The notes beneath the pieces are model-generated. The model was not told the DNA's origin. It ran no database searches and saw nothing but the letters and a program-made list of their open reading frames with translations. DNA of 64,000 bases, from contig JBFXCU010000002.1 of assembly GCA_050181835.1 (NCBI GenBank), positions 131,299 through 195,298 on the forward strand, written 5' to 3'. Positions 52,472 to 60,774 of this stretch are shown in pieces. The position numbers were made by a program, and so were the translations under genes. Origin of the DNA: CAILZL01 sp050181835. GTDB lineage: Bacteria > Pseudomonadota > Gammaproteobacteria > Steroidobacterales > Steroidobacteraceae. Every line of letters starts with the position of its first letter. Position 1 is the first letter of the stretch.

Positions 52472-54874
52472 ATGCTCAACCGTATGTACCCGCAGCTCGC
52501 CAGCGTTATTGCGTTCGCCTTGTTGTCCACCGCATGTAGCGGTGCCGAGGAACGTAAAGTCAGTTACCTGCACAAAGGTGAAACGTATTTCAATGAGCAG
52601 AATTATGACAAGGCAAGCGTTGAGTTGCGCAATGCTTTGCAGATAGATCCCAAGTATGTTGACGCCCGCTATCTTTCGGGCCGTGTGGCCGAGAAACGTG
52701 GCGAGCTACGCGAGGCAGTAGGTCAATATCAGGCCGCTGTAGATGAAAATCCAAAATACAGTCCAGCACGGGCTGCCATTGCGCGCTTGTACTTGCTAGG
52801 TGGATTGCCCGAAAAAGCCAGAGAGCTAGTGGATATAGGTCTGAAAGATGATCCGCAGAATCCGGCCTTACTTACTGTACGTGCTGGCATTCAGGCGCAG
52901 GCGGGTCGCATGGTACCCGCACTGGCAGATGCTGAGGCAGCTTACAAATTGGCACCTAAAGATGAATTTACGATTGCGTTGCTGGCCTCACTATATAAAC
53001 AAAACGGCAACCTCGACAACGCCGTTACGGTGGTGACTAAAGGATCCAAAGACCTGCCGAAGAGCGTCGATTTACATGTGGTGCTGGCTGACTTGGAAGC
53101 CAGTCGTCAGAATTATTCCGCGGTACAACAACAACTGGAACAAGTGATCGCATTGGAACCAACGGTGTTGGCGCATCGTGGTCGTCTGTCGCAGTTCTAC
53201 TTGTACCGCAAAGATGTGGCCGGTGCTGAGGCAGTGTGGCGTAAAGCGATCAAGGATCTTCCGCATCAGCAAGACCCGAAGCTGGCGTTGATTGATCTTT
53301 TATGGTCGCAGCAGGGTGAAGTGGATGCGACAAAAGAAATGCAGGTTCTGCTTGCAGCTGAACCGAAGAATGCCGATCTGAAACTTAGTGTTGGCAGCTA
53401 TCTGCAACGGCAGAACAAGCTTGATGACGCAGAAAATATTTATCAAGAGGTTATCTACGCTGCCAAGCTTGAACCAGCGGGTTTGAGTGCCCGTAATCGT
53501 CTGGCTGCTTTGGTACTTGGCAAGAACAATGATGTTACGCAAGCGCAGACGCTGGTCGGCGAAGTGTTGAAGGAAAATGCACATGATAACGATGCGTTGA
53601 TTTTACGTGCCAATATGGCTCTGCAAAAAGGTGACGCTGCTACCGCAATTACTGATTTGCGTGGTGTATTACGCGATCAGCCCAACTCTGTTCCGTTGAT
53701 GAGGGCACTGGCCAAGGCACATTTGCAAAATAGGGAAGTGTCATTGGCAGAAGAAACATTGCGAGGGGCATTGCAGAGTAATCCCGGTGACATTGCCACT
53801 CGCAAGGATCTGTCACAATTGTTACTGCAGCAAGGCAAGGGCGACCAAGCCCGTGCGCTACTTGATCAACTGGCGTCGGTACCAGCCGGCGCTAATGATG
53901 TAGACATTATTGATGCGCAATTCAAGGCGCAAATAATGACTAAAGATTATGCTGCTGCAATGCTCACTGCCGAGAAGCTACAGCAACTCAAGCCAAGCAC
54001 TGCATTGGGGTGGTATTTCGCAGGCCTTGCGGCAGAAGGACAAAAATCTCCGGACGTGGCGCGCAAACAGTATGAGACAGCGTTAGAAAAACAGCCGGAT
54101 GGTGCCGAGCCGCTGGCCGCGTTGATTCGTCTTGACGTTCAAGATAAGCAAATTCCGCGTGCACTGCAGCGTCTGGATAAGGTGATTGCGGCCAGTCCAA
54201 AACATGCGGTGGCATATAATTTACGCGGCGAATTACTGCTGTCTGACAAGCAGTTACCGCGAGCAATTGAATCGTTCGGCAAGGCCGTCGAGTCTTCGCC
54301 AAGCTGGTGGGCGCCTTATCGAGGCCTGGCACTGTCGCAGCTCAGTGAAAAACAGATCGATGCCGCAGTAGTTACTTATCAGCGTGGCATTGAGCAGACC
54401 AAAAATGGGTCGTTATCTATTGAACTTGCCGCGCTGCTGGAGCGCATGGGTAAGCCTGATGACGCCATCAAGGTTTACGAGCAGTGGCTGCAACGAGAGC
54501 CAAAGTCACCTGTGGCAACCAACAACCTAGCAATGTTGATGCTTAATTACCGCAACGACAAAGCCAGCATTGAGCAAGCGGGCAAGCTGGTGGAGCAACT
54601 TACTACCATGAATGAACCGGCGTTGCTGGATACGCGTGGCTGGGCAAAGTATAAGGCCGGTGATTTTCAGGGAGCAGTGAACTTGTTGCAGCAGGCTGCC
54701 AACGTGGCAGTTGACTCGAGCTCGATTCACTATCACTTGGGCATGGCGCAATGGAAGATGGGCGATATCGCGGCGGCGCGCATTACGCTGCAAGTGGCAA
54801 TTAAAGATAACAAACCATTTTTTGGTTTGGAGGAAGCGAAGAAAACATTGGCGTCAATCAGCGAGCCTGGCTGA
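52472..54874 (+). CDS. prsT: PrsT-type TPR-repeat lipoprotein
   Basis: Lipoprotein of 800 aa found with exosortase/EPS clusters. Signal peptidase II would act at LSTAC (C22). From residue 30 to the end the chain is about twenty tetratricopeptide-like repeats, with repeated A-x2-Y/L-x-G and A-x3-Y-x2-A-L features (for example YFNEQNYDKASVELRNAL). This length and layout match the PrsT family. It likely scaffolds EPS export or secretion in the periplasm; the exact role is unproven. It is 90 bp downstream of the initiating transferase and may have its own promoter (the dyad at 52403). Confidence 0.92.
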   Translation: MLNRMYPQLASVIAFALLSTACSGAEERKVSYLHKGETYFNEQNYDKASVELRNALQIDPKYVDARYLSGRVAEKRGELREAVGQYQAAVDENPKYSPARAAIARLYLLGGLPEKARELVDIGLKDDPQNPALLTVRAGIQAQAGRMVPALADAEAAYKLAPKDEFTIALLASLYKQNGNLDNAVTVVTKGSKDLPKSVDLHVVLADLEASRQNYSAVQQQLEQVIALEPTVLAHRGRLSQFYLYRKDVAGAEAVWRKAIKDLPHQQDPKLALIDLLWSQQGEVDATKEMQVLLAAEPKNADLKLSVGSYLQRQNKLDDAENIYQEVIYAAKLEPAGLSARNRLAALVLGKNNDVTQAQTLVGEVLKENAHDNDALILRANMALQKGDAATAITDLRGVLRDQPNSVPLMRALAKAHLQNREVSLAEETLRGALQSNPGDIATRKDLSQLLLQQGKGDQARALLDQLASVPAGANDVDIIDAQFKAQIMTKDYAAAMLTAEKLQQLKPSTALGWYFAGLAAEGQKSPDVARKQYETALEKQPDGAEPLAALIRLDVQDKQIPRALQRLDKVIAASPKHAVAYNLRGELLLSDKQLPRAIESFGKAVESSPSWWAPYRGLALSQLSEKQIDAAVVTYQRGIEQTKNGSLSIELAALLERMGKPDDAIKVYEQWLQREPKSPVATNNLAMLMLNYRNDKASIEQAGKLVEQLTTMNEPALLDTRGWAKYKAGDFQGAVNLLQQAANVAVDSSSIHYHLGMAQWKMGDIAAARITLQVAIKDNKPFFGLEEAKKTLASISEPG

Positions 54875-54934
54875 GCGTATTGCTACGCCGCTTGCCTAAA
54901 AATATCCAAGTTAATTTATGACTGAGAATAAATC

Positions 54935-56902
54935 ATGATGACGCACAGTAAATGGAGTTGCATGGCGGTGTTGCTGTGTGTTGTCGGCATCGCGAACGCC
55001 GCGTTGCTTGATGAAGCGCGGGTGGTGTCAGCAAGTAAATCGCTGACGACGATGCTACCTGCGCCTGTCTCATTCACGATCGCTAGTGCGGGTACGTATA
55101 CGCTGAGCCTTGCTGATGTGCAGGGACAGAGCGGGCCAGGTAGTGCGTTTTCTTCGCTGTCAGTCGTTATTGCACAGGGATCGGTGCCGATCAAGACACT
55201 TACGTTGCCAAGTAATAGCTTCACTGTTAGCAGTACGGTAACGCTTGCTGCTGGCTCTTACCAGGCGCAGGTACTGGGTGTGACCGCCGGTGCTAGTCAG
55301 TACGGGTTGAACCTACGTAATACCAGTAATGTTTCAGTGTTCAGTGATTCAAGCTTTATTACGGCACCACCCACCACTAATTTTTCGAGCCTGCAACAGA
55401 ACCTCACACTGGACACCGGGGCGAGCTATACGGTGACACTCAGTGATCGAATTTTTCCACTGGCACTGACTACGCTGCAAGCCAGTATTGTTCAGGGCGG
55501 CAATGTGGTGTTGTGTCCGCTAACCGCCGTGGGTACGGTAGCTACCTGTTCCTTTACTGCCAGCGCTAGCGCTAATCAATTGATTGTGCTGGCGACCGAA
55601 GCCAGCGGTGGAGCAGGGTTGTATAGCGTTAAGGTGGTGAATAATGCCACTGGCGCCATCGCCTATTCTAATTCACTGCCGCTTGGCACGATGCCGCAAG
55701 CCAAGCTCGTCAATTTCCCTGCGACTGATAGCTACGCGTTGACATCGATTGATTTTCTTACTCCAGCGGCGCTGGCAACTTTTAAATTGGCCCTAGTGCA
55801 GGATGGCGAGTTGTTGGTGAAACAGACCGTAACTGGCGGGCCAGTAGCATTTAGTGGTATCACAGGCACAGCCAGCTTGTATGTAATTCCGGTTGCAGTC
55901 ACAAATTCAGCAGGTCAATACAGTGTCGTGGTAAAGCGCGGTAGTAGCAGTGTGTTTACCTTGGTGGACTCGGCGAAAAACGGTACCAGCTCCAGTTTGG
56001 AGGGATTTGTATTCAATGTATCGCTACCAGCAGCGGGAAACTATTTACTGCAGCTGCGCGACTTTGCTTATCCGGATTCGTTCGTTACTTTGAATGCCAG
56101 TGCGAGCCAGGACGGCGTCAAATTCGACACAACATTAGCGGCTCCAGGAACAATGGCTCTCAACAATGCCGTGGCTGGCGAGCTGAGTATCGCGGTGCTT
56201 GCCAAACCATCTGTCACTGGTGCTGGGTTGTTTGGTTTGGTGATGACCACCGCAGGTAGCACCACGTCGGTATGGGAAAGTAACCAAGGCGTCGGTGCCA
56301 GCTTCTCTAGTCAAGTGGTGACAGTGCCGGTTGCAGCTCACTATTTAATTACGGCAACCGATTTTTTTGCATCGACGTCGCCGTTGGCATTGAATCAATT
56401 GCGTGTGGCGGTAACGCGCGGTGCGCAGCTAGTTGGACAAATTTTTGGTGGGGGGGGCTTTGCCTTTGATGCCACGACGGGAAGCTATACATTGAACTTC
56501 ATAGCGACTGCCAAAAGCTCACCGGGCTACGGCATGTTTGGCGCTAGTGTTGCCACCTCACCCATCGTAACGTTGTCGACTGTTGTTAGTAGCGTCATGG
56601 CAGGCGGCACCACCTCATTGAGCTGGAGTGCTACCGATGCCACGTCTTGTTCAGCATCGGGTGGGTGGACAGGCGCGCAACCCACCAGTGGTAGCACCAC
56701 CGTCGGGCCATTGACCAGTGCTACAACGTTTACGCTTACGTGTTCCGGCGTTGGTGGCACTACTGTGCAATCTACCGCCGTAACAATTCAGCCCATGGCT
56801 GCCAGTGGTGACAGTGGCGGCGGGGCGATTTCAGTGGCGCTGCTGCTGGCACTGAGTGGATTGTTTGGTGTACGTTGGTTATTGGCGGTCAGGCCGTGCT
56901 GA
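54935..56902 (+). CDS. Five-repeat secreted protein with GlyGly-CTERM-like tail
   Basis: Secreted protein of 655 aa with no known family. A signal peptide ends near NAA. Five modules of about 95-110 residues follow, each with a Y-x-L-x-L-x-D core (GTYTLSLAD, ASYTVTLSD, DSYALTSID, GNYLLQLRD, AHYLITATD) and a V-Q-G/D-G step about 20 residues later. They look like bacterial beta-sandwich repeats. An Ig-like module (about 545-620) with two cysteines precedes the tail. The tail ASGDSGGGAISVALLL, then a hydrophobic stretch and VRPC, resembles a GlyGly-CTERM signal rather than VPLPA. Probable surface or matrix protein. Confidence 0.7.
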   Translation: MMTHSKWSCMAVLLCVVGIANAALLDEARVVSASKSLTTMLPAPVSFTIASAGTYTLSLADVQGQSGPGSAFSSLSVVIAQGSVPIKTLTLPSNSFTVSSTVTLAAGSYQAQVLGVTAGASQYGLNLRNTSNVSVFSDSSFITAPPTTNFSSLQQNLTLDTGASYTVTLSDRIFPLALTTLQASIVQGGNVVLCPLTAVGTVATCSFTASASANQLIVLATEASGGAGLYSVKVVNNATGAIAYSNSLPLGTMPQAKLVNFPATDSYALTSIDFLTPAALATFKLALVQDGELLVKQTVTGGPVAFSGITGTASLYVIPVAVTNSAGQYSVVVKRGSSSVFTLVDSAKNGTSSSLEGFVFNVSLPAAGNYLLQLRDFAYPDSFVTLNASASQDGVKFDTTLAAPGTMALNNAVAGELSIAVLAKPSVTGAGLFGLVMTTAGSTTSVWESNQGVGASFSSQVVTVPVAAHYLITATDFFASTSPLALNQLRVAVTRGAQLVGQIFGGGGFAFDATTGSYTLNFIATAKSSPGYGMFGASVATSPIVTLSTVVSSVMAGGTTSLSWSATDATSCSASGGWTGAQPTSGSTTVGPLTSATTFTLTCSGVGGTTVQSTAVTIQPMAASGDSGGGAISVALLLALSGLFGVRWLLAVRPC

Positions 56903-57003
56903 GCTGATCCAGCTTTCGGTGGTATTGAATAAAATACAAAATATTGGGAATGCATCTAGATCAAGACACATAAATAAGTGCAAAGCTGTTGCTCTTAGTT
57001 TGT

Positions 57004-57054
57004 TGTCATCGAAACTAGGAACCGGCCAGTAAACTGTTGTCATCCTTATTGACA
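57004..57054 (+). promoter_or_regulatory. Two TGTCATC sites and TGTCA-N7-TGACA dyad
   Basis: TGTCAT occurs at 57004-57009 and 57038-57043. The second forms an inverted repeat with TGACA at 57050-57054. Both sit about 165-215 bp before the start of the beta-helix VPLPA-CTERM gene. Confidence 0.4.
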
Positions 57055-57157
57055 CCTATGTCTACAAAGCTGTAAATCAAGCACACGACGGTCACTTAAT
57101 ATAAATATTCCAGCGTCATACTGTGGTGATGGGTTTATTCCTGAACAATCATTACCT

Positions 57158-57191
57158 CATCGTAGCGCTACATTGCTGCGATGGGTTTTTT
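57158..57191 (+). terminator. Terminator-like hairpin in 5' leader
   Basis: CATCGTAGC (57158-57166) pairs with GCTGCGATG (57175-57183), with one G-T pair and an 8-nt loop, and is followed by GG and six T. It stands 30 bp before the ATG at 57221, so transcription from the upstream TGTCAT region would meet it. It may be an attenuator or the end of a short leader RNA. Confidence 0.6.
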
Positions 57192-57220
57192 GATACCTGC
57201 AAAACACCAACGAGACCAGC

Positions 57221-59287
57221 ATGATCAATGACCGACCAGACAATAAACAAGGTGAGATGATCCGACGACACTCAATTCTGGCTAGTTGCCTGAAAGCGTT
57301 GCTGTTAGCAGGTTGTATGACACTCAGTGTCAATTCTGCATACGCAACCAGCTTCAGTCTCACCTCCGGCACCAGCAACACCGCGCGTACGCTTGGTACT
57401 GCTGCGGGCGAGACTGGCACGGTAGCCGCTGGTGCCACGTTATCTGTTTCTGGTAGCACGATCGGAATCACGCTCAGCGCAACTTCCGGCGCTACCACGA
57501 TTACCAACAGCGGCAGTATTCTGCAGACAGGTACCGGGCGGACAATCAACAATACTGCTGGCACGAACAGTATTTTTCTTACCAACAATAGTGGTGGACT
57601 GATTCGTTCCGCTGATGCCGACACGATCCGTGGTAGCGTGGCTACTTCCAGCTGGACGATACTCAATAGCGGCATCATTCAATCGCTTAATCCGTCCTTT
57701 GGCGGCAATCAGGCCATTGATCTGGATGCCATCACCACCGGCAGCGTGTCGATTACCAACAATGCCAGTGGCCAGATCCTGGCCTTCGCTGCGGACGCCA
57801 TCCGTCCCGGTGCCAATGCCATCATAAACAACGCTGGAATTATCGCGGCAACGCTCAACCCGGCGGACCTTGCCCCAGGTAGTGACGGCATTGATTCCCA
57901 GGCTCGCTCTGGTGTACAAATCACCAACAGTGGGTCGATTAGCGGTCGCCATGGCATCACCGGCGGTGCTGCGTCAAGCAGTGTTGTCTTTACGACCTCG
58001 GTCACCAACAATGTCGGCGGCACTATTCAGGGCCTCAACGGTTCTGGTATTAACCTCGACGGTTTTAACGCCAACCAGACCGTGACCATCGTCAATCACG
58101 GCAGCATCATCGGCAATGGCACGCTTGCGGACAGCGATGGCGATGGCATTGATGTCGATGGCTTAGTGGCCATTACCAATACCGGAATTATCCGCTCAGT
58201 CAATGCGTACAGCTTAACCTCACTGGCGCACAGCGAGGGCATTACCGTAGGCGGTGGCACGATCATCAACTCTGGCACTATTGAAGGTCTCGTTGCGGCT
58301 GGAAATACTAATGCAGTCGGTCGTGGTATTACCCTCGCCGGCAATGACAGCGTCATCCTGCCGGGGACGCGTGAAGCTATATACGGCAATGCTGTCATTA
58401 CCAATCAATCCGGTGGCCTGATTCGCGGTGATAGTGATTCGGGTATCGTAGTCGAAGGTCCTGCCAGTGGCTTTACCGTCTCGATCAACAATAATGCTGG
58501 TGCTAGCATCTTAGGTGGTGGAGCTACCAGCGCCGCTATTCAAACTAGCGCTGATAACGACACCGTCAATAACGCTGGCATCATTAATGGCGCTAGCAGT
58601 GGTAAAGCGATTGATTTGGGTGCGGGCAACAATTCGCTTAATATTGCTGGTGGCTCAGCTTCAGTACTTGGTGATATCAACGGTGGTGCAGGGGGTACGA
58701 ATGCAATGACGGTTGATCCGGGTCTAGGCAACATCTTTTCGTACTCTGGTTCGATCTCGAATTTCAACTCATTAGAGATACTTAGCGGTACTACAACACT
58801 GTCTGGCGTTAGCACTTATGTCGGCGCCACCATCGTCAGCGGCGGTCAGTTGATACTGGATGGTGCAGATCGTCTTTCATCGAGCAGTGCTCTGAACCTC
58901 AATGGCGGCACGCTCAAAGTCACCAATGTGCAAACATCCGCGAGTCTGTCATTAACGCAGAGCTCGTCAATAGATCTGGATTTGATGGCTTCATTGAGCT
59001 TCAGCAGCCTAGGCGCGATTGGAATTGACAAGACCCTGACGGTGACCAATTGGCTTGCTACTGCATCTCCTGACTACGCATTCAGGATTCTTGGCAACTA
59101 TTCGAGCGATGCAGACTTTTTGCGACTGCTGAATGGCACGTCGATCAATGGCCTTACTGCTGCGCTCAACTTTGATGGTACTTACACCAACGTCTCGGCG
59201 GTGCCGATTCCTGCCGCATTATGGCTGCTGCTCTCCGGAGTTGGGATGTTAGGCACTGTGGTGCGCCGCAAGCCGGTCACGACCTAA
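57221..59287 (+). CDS. Beta-helix VPLPA-CTERM surface protein
   Basis: Secreted protein of 688 aa. The ATG at 57221 gives a long signal peptide ending near AYA; the ATG at 57257 is an alternative. Residues 45-600 consist of short Asn/Gly-rich coils (ITNSGSI, INNAGIIN, ITNTGII) like autotransporter passengers. An autotransporter-type repeat follows (VGATIVSGGQLILDGA, then LNLNGGTLKV). No C-terminal barrel is present. Instead it ends with an exosortase tail: VPIPAALWLLLSGVG, hydrophobic residues and VRRKPVTT. It is probably a filamentous matrix or surface protein processed by the exosortase at 49133. Confidence 0.85.
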   Translation: MINDRPDNKQGEMIRRHSILASCLKALLLAGCMTLSVNSAYATSFSLTSGTSNTARTLGTAAGETGTVAAGATLSVSGSTIGITLSATSGATTITNSGSILQTGTGRTINNTAGTNSIFLTNNSGGLIRSADADTIRGSVATSSWTILNSGIIQSLNPSFGGNQAIDLDAITTGSVSITNNASGQILAFAADAIRPGANAIINNAGIIAATLNPADLAPGSDGIDSQARSGVQITNSGSISGRHGITGGAASSSVVFTTSVTNNVGGTIQGLNGSGINLDGFNANQTVTIVNHGSIIGNGTLADSDGDGIDVDGLVAITNTGIIRSVNAYSLTSLAHSEGITVGGGTIINSGTIEGLVAAGNTNAVGRGITLAGNDSVILPGTREAIYGNAVITNQSGGLIRGDSDSGIVVEGPASGFTVSINNNAGASILGGGATSAAIQTSADNDTVNNAGIINGASSGKAIDLGAGNNSLNIAGGSASVLGDINGGAGGTNAMTVDPGLGNIFSYSGSISNFNSLEILSGTTTLSGVSTYVGATIVSGGQLILDGADRLSSSSALNLNGGTLKVTNVQTSASLSLTQSSSIDLDLMASLSFSSLGAIGIDKTLTVTNWLATASPDYAFRILGNYSSDADFLRLLNGTSINGLTAALNFDGTYTNVSAVPIPAALWLLLSGVGMLGTVVRRKPVTT

Positions 59288-59295
59288 TGAGACTC

Positions 59296-59324
59296 CAACC
59301 ATACTTATGCCATGAGTATGGTTG
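59296..59324 (+). terminator. 10-bp hairpin after the beta-helix gene
   Basis: CAACCATACT (59296-59305) pairs exactly with AGTATGGTTG (59315-59324) around a 9-nt loop. It lacks a strong T-run but is placed right after the stop codon, so it probably ends or protects the transcript. Confidence 0.6.
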
Positions 59325-59451
59325 TTAGCTACTCTGTAGAGCGCCGAAGGAATTTGACCCACAGGGGGTCAATTTTGGATGGTACTCAACATTCATGACC
59401 GTCAAGCGCGTCGAGAAGGCGTAATCATGGCGAAACAAAATTGACCCTAAG

Positions 59452-59670
59452 AGCGCGGACTTCGTTGTCTGCAACAAAGACTTCAGCGTCGTTGCAGTTA
59501 TTGAGCTAGACGACTCCAGCCACGATCGCGCAGGTCGGAAAAAAGCCGATGCCGACAAAGATACCGCATTAAAGCCAGCAGGCATCTGCATCACCCGCTG
59601 GAATACCAAGGCCGTTCCGGACGAGGCCACAATCCGCGTCTTCGTAGTCGGTGCGCAGAAATCACTCTGA
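59452..59670 (+). pseudogene. DUF2726-domain remnant
   Basis: An open frame of 72 codons with no start encodes SADFVVCNKDFSVVAVIELD, then SSHDRAGRKKADADKDTALK and ICITRWNTKAVP. This matches the core of DUF2726 proteins (a nuclease-like fold). The N-terminal half is missing and the frame opens directly after a stop, so it is a fragment. It marks the left part of the mobile-DNA region. Confidence 0.7.
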
Positions 59671-59935
59671 CGCTAGAAAAAAGCATCCTGTCAGACACAG
59701 GTTTAAAAATGGGTTTCCAGTAATCAGGGCGCACGGTGGTTAAACCTGATGTTAATGGGCTAGCCAGGGCTTTTTTCGGTGCGCTCGTTGCAACCATACG
59801 CAGCCCTCCTGCTAGCTGAGCTCTGGCGGCAGCGATTGCTGCTGAAAATAATTCTAAGCAGTTGAAGATTTGATGTCGCGCGATGACGCATCACTGCTGC
59901 TCGTCCTCCGTCACCTCACGTTGCGGGTAAATCTG
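59671..59935. other. Gene-free stretch left of the RadC upstream structure
   Basis: No gene or RNA is recognised here. Short C/T-rich and G/C-rich patches occur but no clear repeat. Confidence 0.4.
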
Positions 59936-60053
59936 GCGAGGCGCGCAGCGGAGTCAACGAGCTTTCGCGGCATAGACGGCCTGCTCCCCGCGTAGCGCGG
60001 GGCCCCTCCATGTATTCCACGTTCCCATTGACTCCGCCGCTTATCCGCCTCGC
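59936..60053 (+). other. Long imperfect inverted-repeat structure upstream of radC-like gene
   Basis: GCGAGGCG (59936-59943) pairs with CGCCTCGC (60046-60053). Further in, GCGGAGTCAA (59948-59957) pairs with TTGACTCCGC (60028-60037). At the tip CCCCGCG (59986-59992) and CGCGGGG (59996-60002) form a hairpin with a TAG loop. Such nested arms next to mobilization genes could be an oriT, a single-strand initiation site or a structured RNA. Which one cannot be told from sequence. Confidence 0.5.
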
Positions 60054-60097
60054 GAACCGGCCCACACGGCGACGTGCCGGAAGACGAGGAATGTGTC

Positions 60098-60577
60098 ATG
60101 ACAATTTTATATGTTCGTGAAAAGTCCGCTTATCGCGAAGCGGTAGCACGCGATGTGATTGCCACTGCGCAAGGCTTGATTGCTCGGCGTTACCGTTCGG
60201 GTTCCCCCGTGCTGACCTGTCCGCAACGCACCCGTGAGTACCTCACCTTGCACATCGGTGGATTGGAGTACGAAGTCTTTGGCTGTTTGTATTTGGATAA
60301 CCGCAATCGCCTGATTGCGATTGAAGACCTGTTTCGCGGCACGATCGATGGCGCGTCCGTGCATCCACGTGAAGTGGTGAAGTCGGCGCTCAATCACAGG
60401 GCGGCGGCCTGCATCGCTTTTCACAATCACCCCAGTGGCAGTTCGCAGCCCAGTCAGGCCGATGAATTGATTACCCGTCGTCTCAAAGACGCATTAGCAT
60501 TAGTGGATATTCGCCTACTGGATCATTTGATTGTCGGTGAGACGATGTATTCGTTTGCCGAGACCGGACTGTTGTAG
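60098..60577 (+). CDS. radC: RadC-family JAB-domain protein
   Basis: Protein of 159 aa with the RadC JAB/MPN metalloprotease-like fold. The ATG at 60098 follows GAGGA by 7 bp; the frame runs back to 60074. The metal-binding motif HNHPSG with D122 in SQAD (about residues 109-122) is intact. FGCLYLDNRNRLIAIEDLF and HPREVVKSALNH are standard RadC segments. The N-terminal helix-hairpin-helix of chromosomal RadC (about 225 aa) is absent. The short form is characteristic of mobile elements, where it lies near anti-restriction or mobilization genes. Its molecular role is not settled. A strong terminator follows. Confidence 0.9.
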   Translation: MTILYVREKSAYREAVARDVIATAQGLIARRYRSGSPVLTCPQRTREYLTLHIGGLEYEVFGCLYLDNRNRLIAIEDLFRGTIDGASVHPREVVKSALNHRAAACIAFHNHPSGSSQPSQADELITRRLKDALALVDIRLLDHLIVGETMYSFAETGLL

Positions 60578-60584
60578 TCCGGTG

Positions 60585-60614
60585 ACGCCGGGCGCATTGC
60601 GCTCGGCGTTTTTT
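60585..60614 (+). terminator. Intrinsic terminator after radC-like gene
   Basis: CGCCGGGCGC (60586-60595) pairs with GCGCTCGGCG (60599-60608), one G-T pair, around ATT, and a run of six T follows. Confidence 0.9.
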
Positions 60615-60774
60615 GCGGGCGGAGTTTGCGAATTGATTGACCTCGGGTAAGTGCGATGACTTGAGTATGGCGATAAATGCCGCAATGCGAGTGCGAAAGC
60701 CAGCTGAGTTTTGGGGTGAAATACTAGGAAACGCAGGATAGCCTGGCGGCGGCTAACAGGCCACAGTGTGGCCT

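Larger units (their letters stand above)
56903..57220. other. Regulatory leader of the beta-helix VPLPA-CTERM gene
   Basis: No coding potential was recognised. The region contains two TGTCATC sites, a TGTCA/TGACA dyad and a terminator-like hairpin only 30 bp before the next start. This combination suggests both initiation and attenuation control. Confidence 0.55.

Noticed and set aside
59911..60099. Minus-strand open frame at the RadC upstream region
   Set aside because: It coincides with the GC-rich inverted-repeat arms and shows no protein features.
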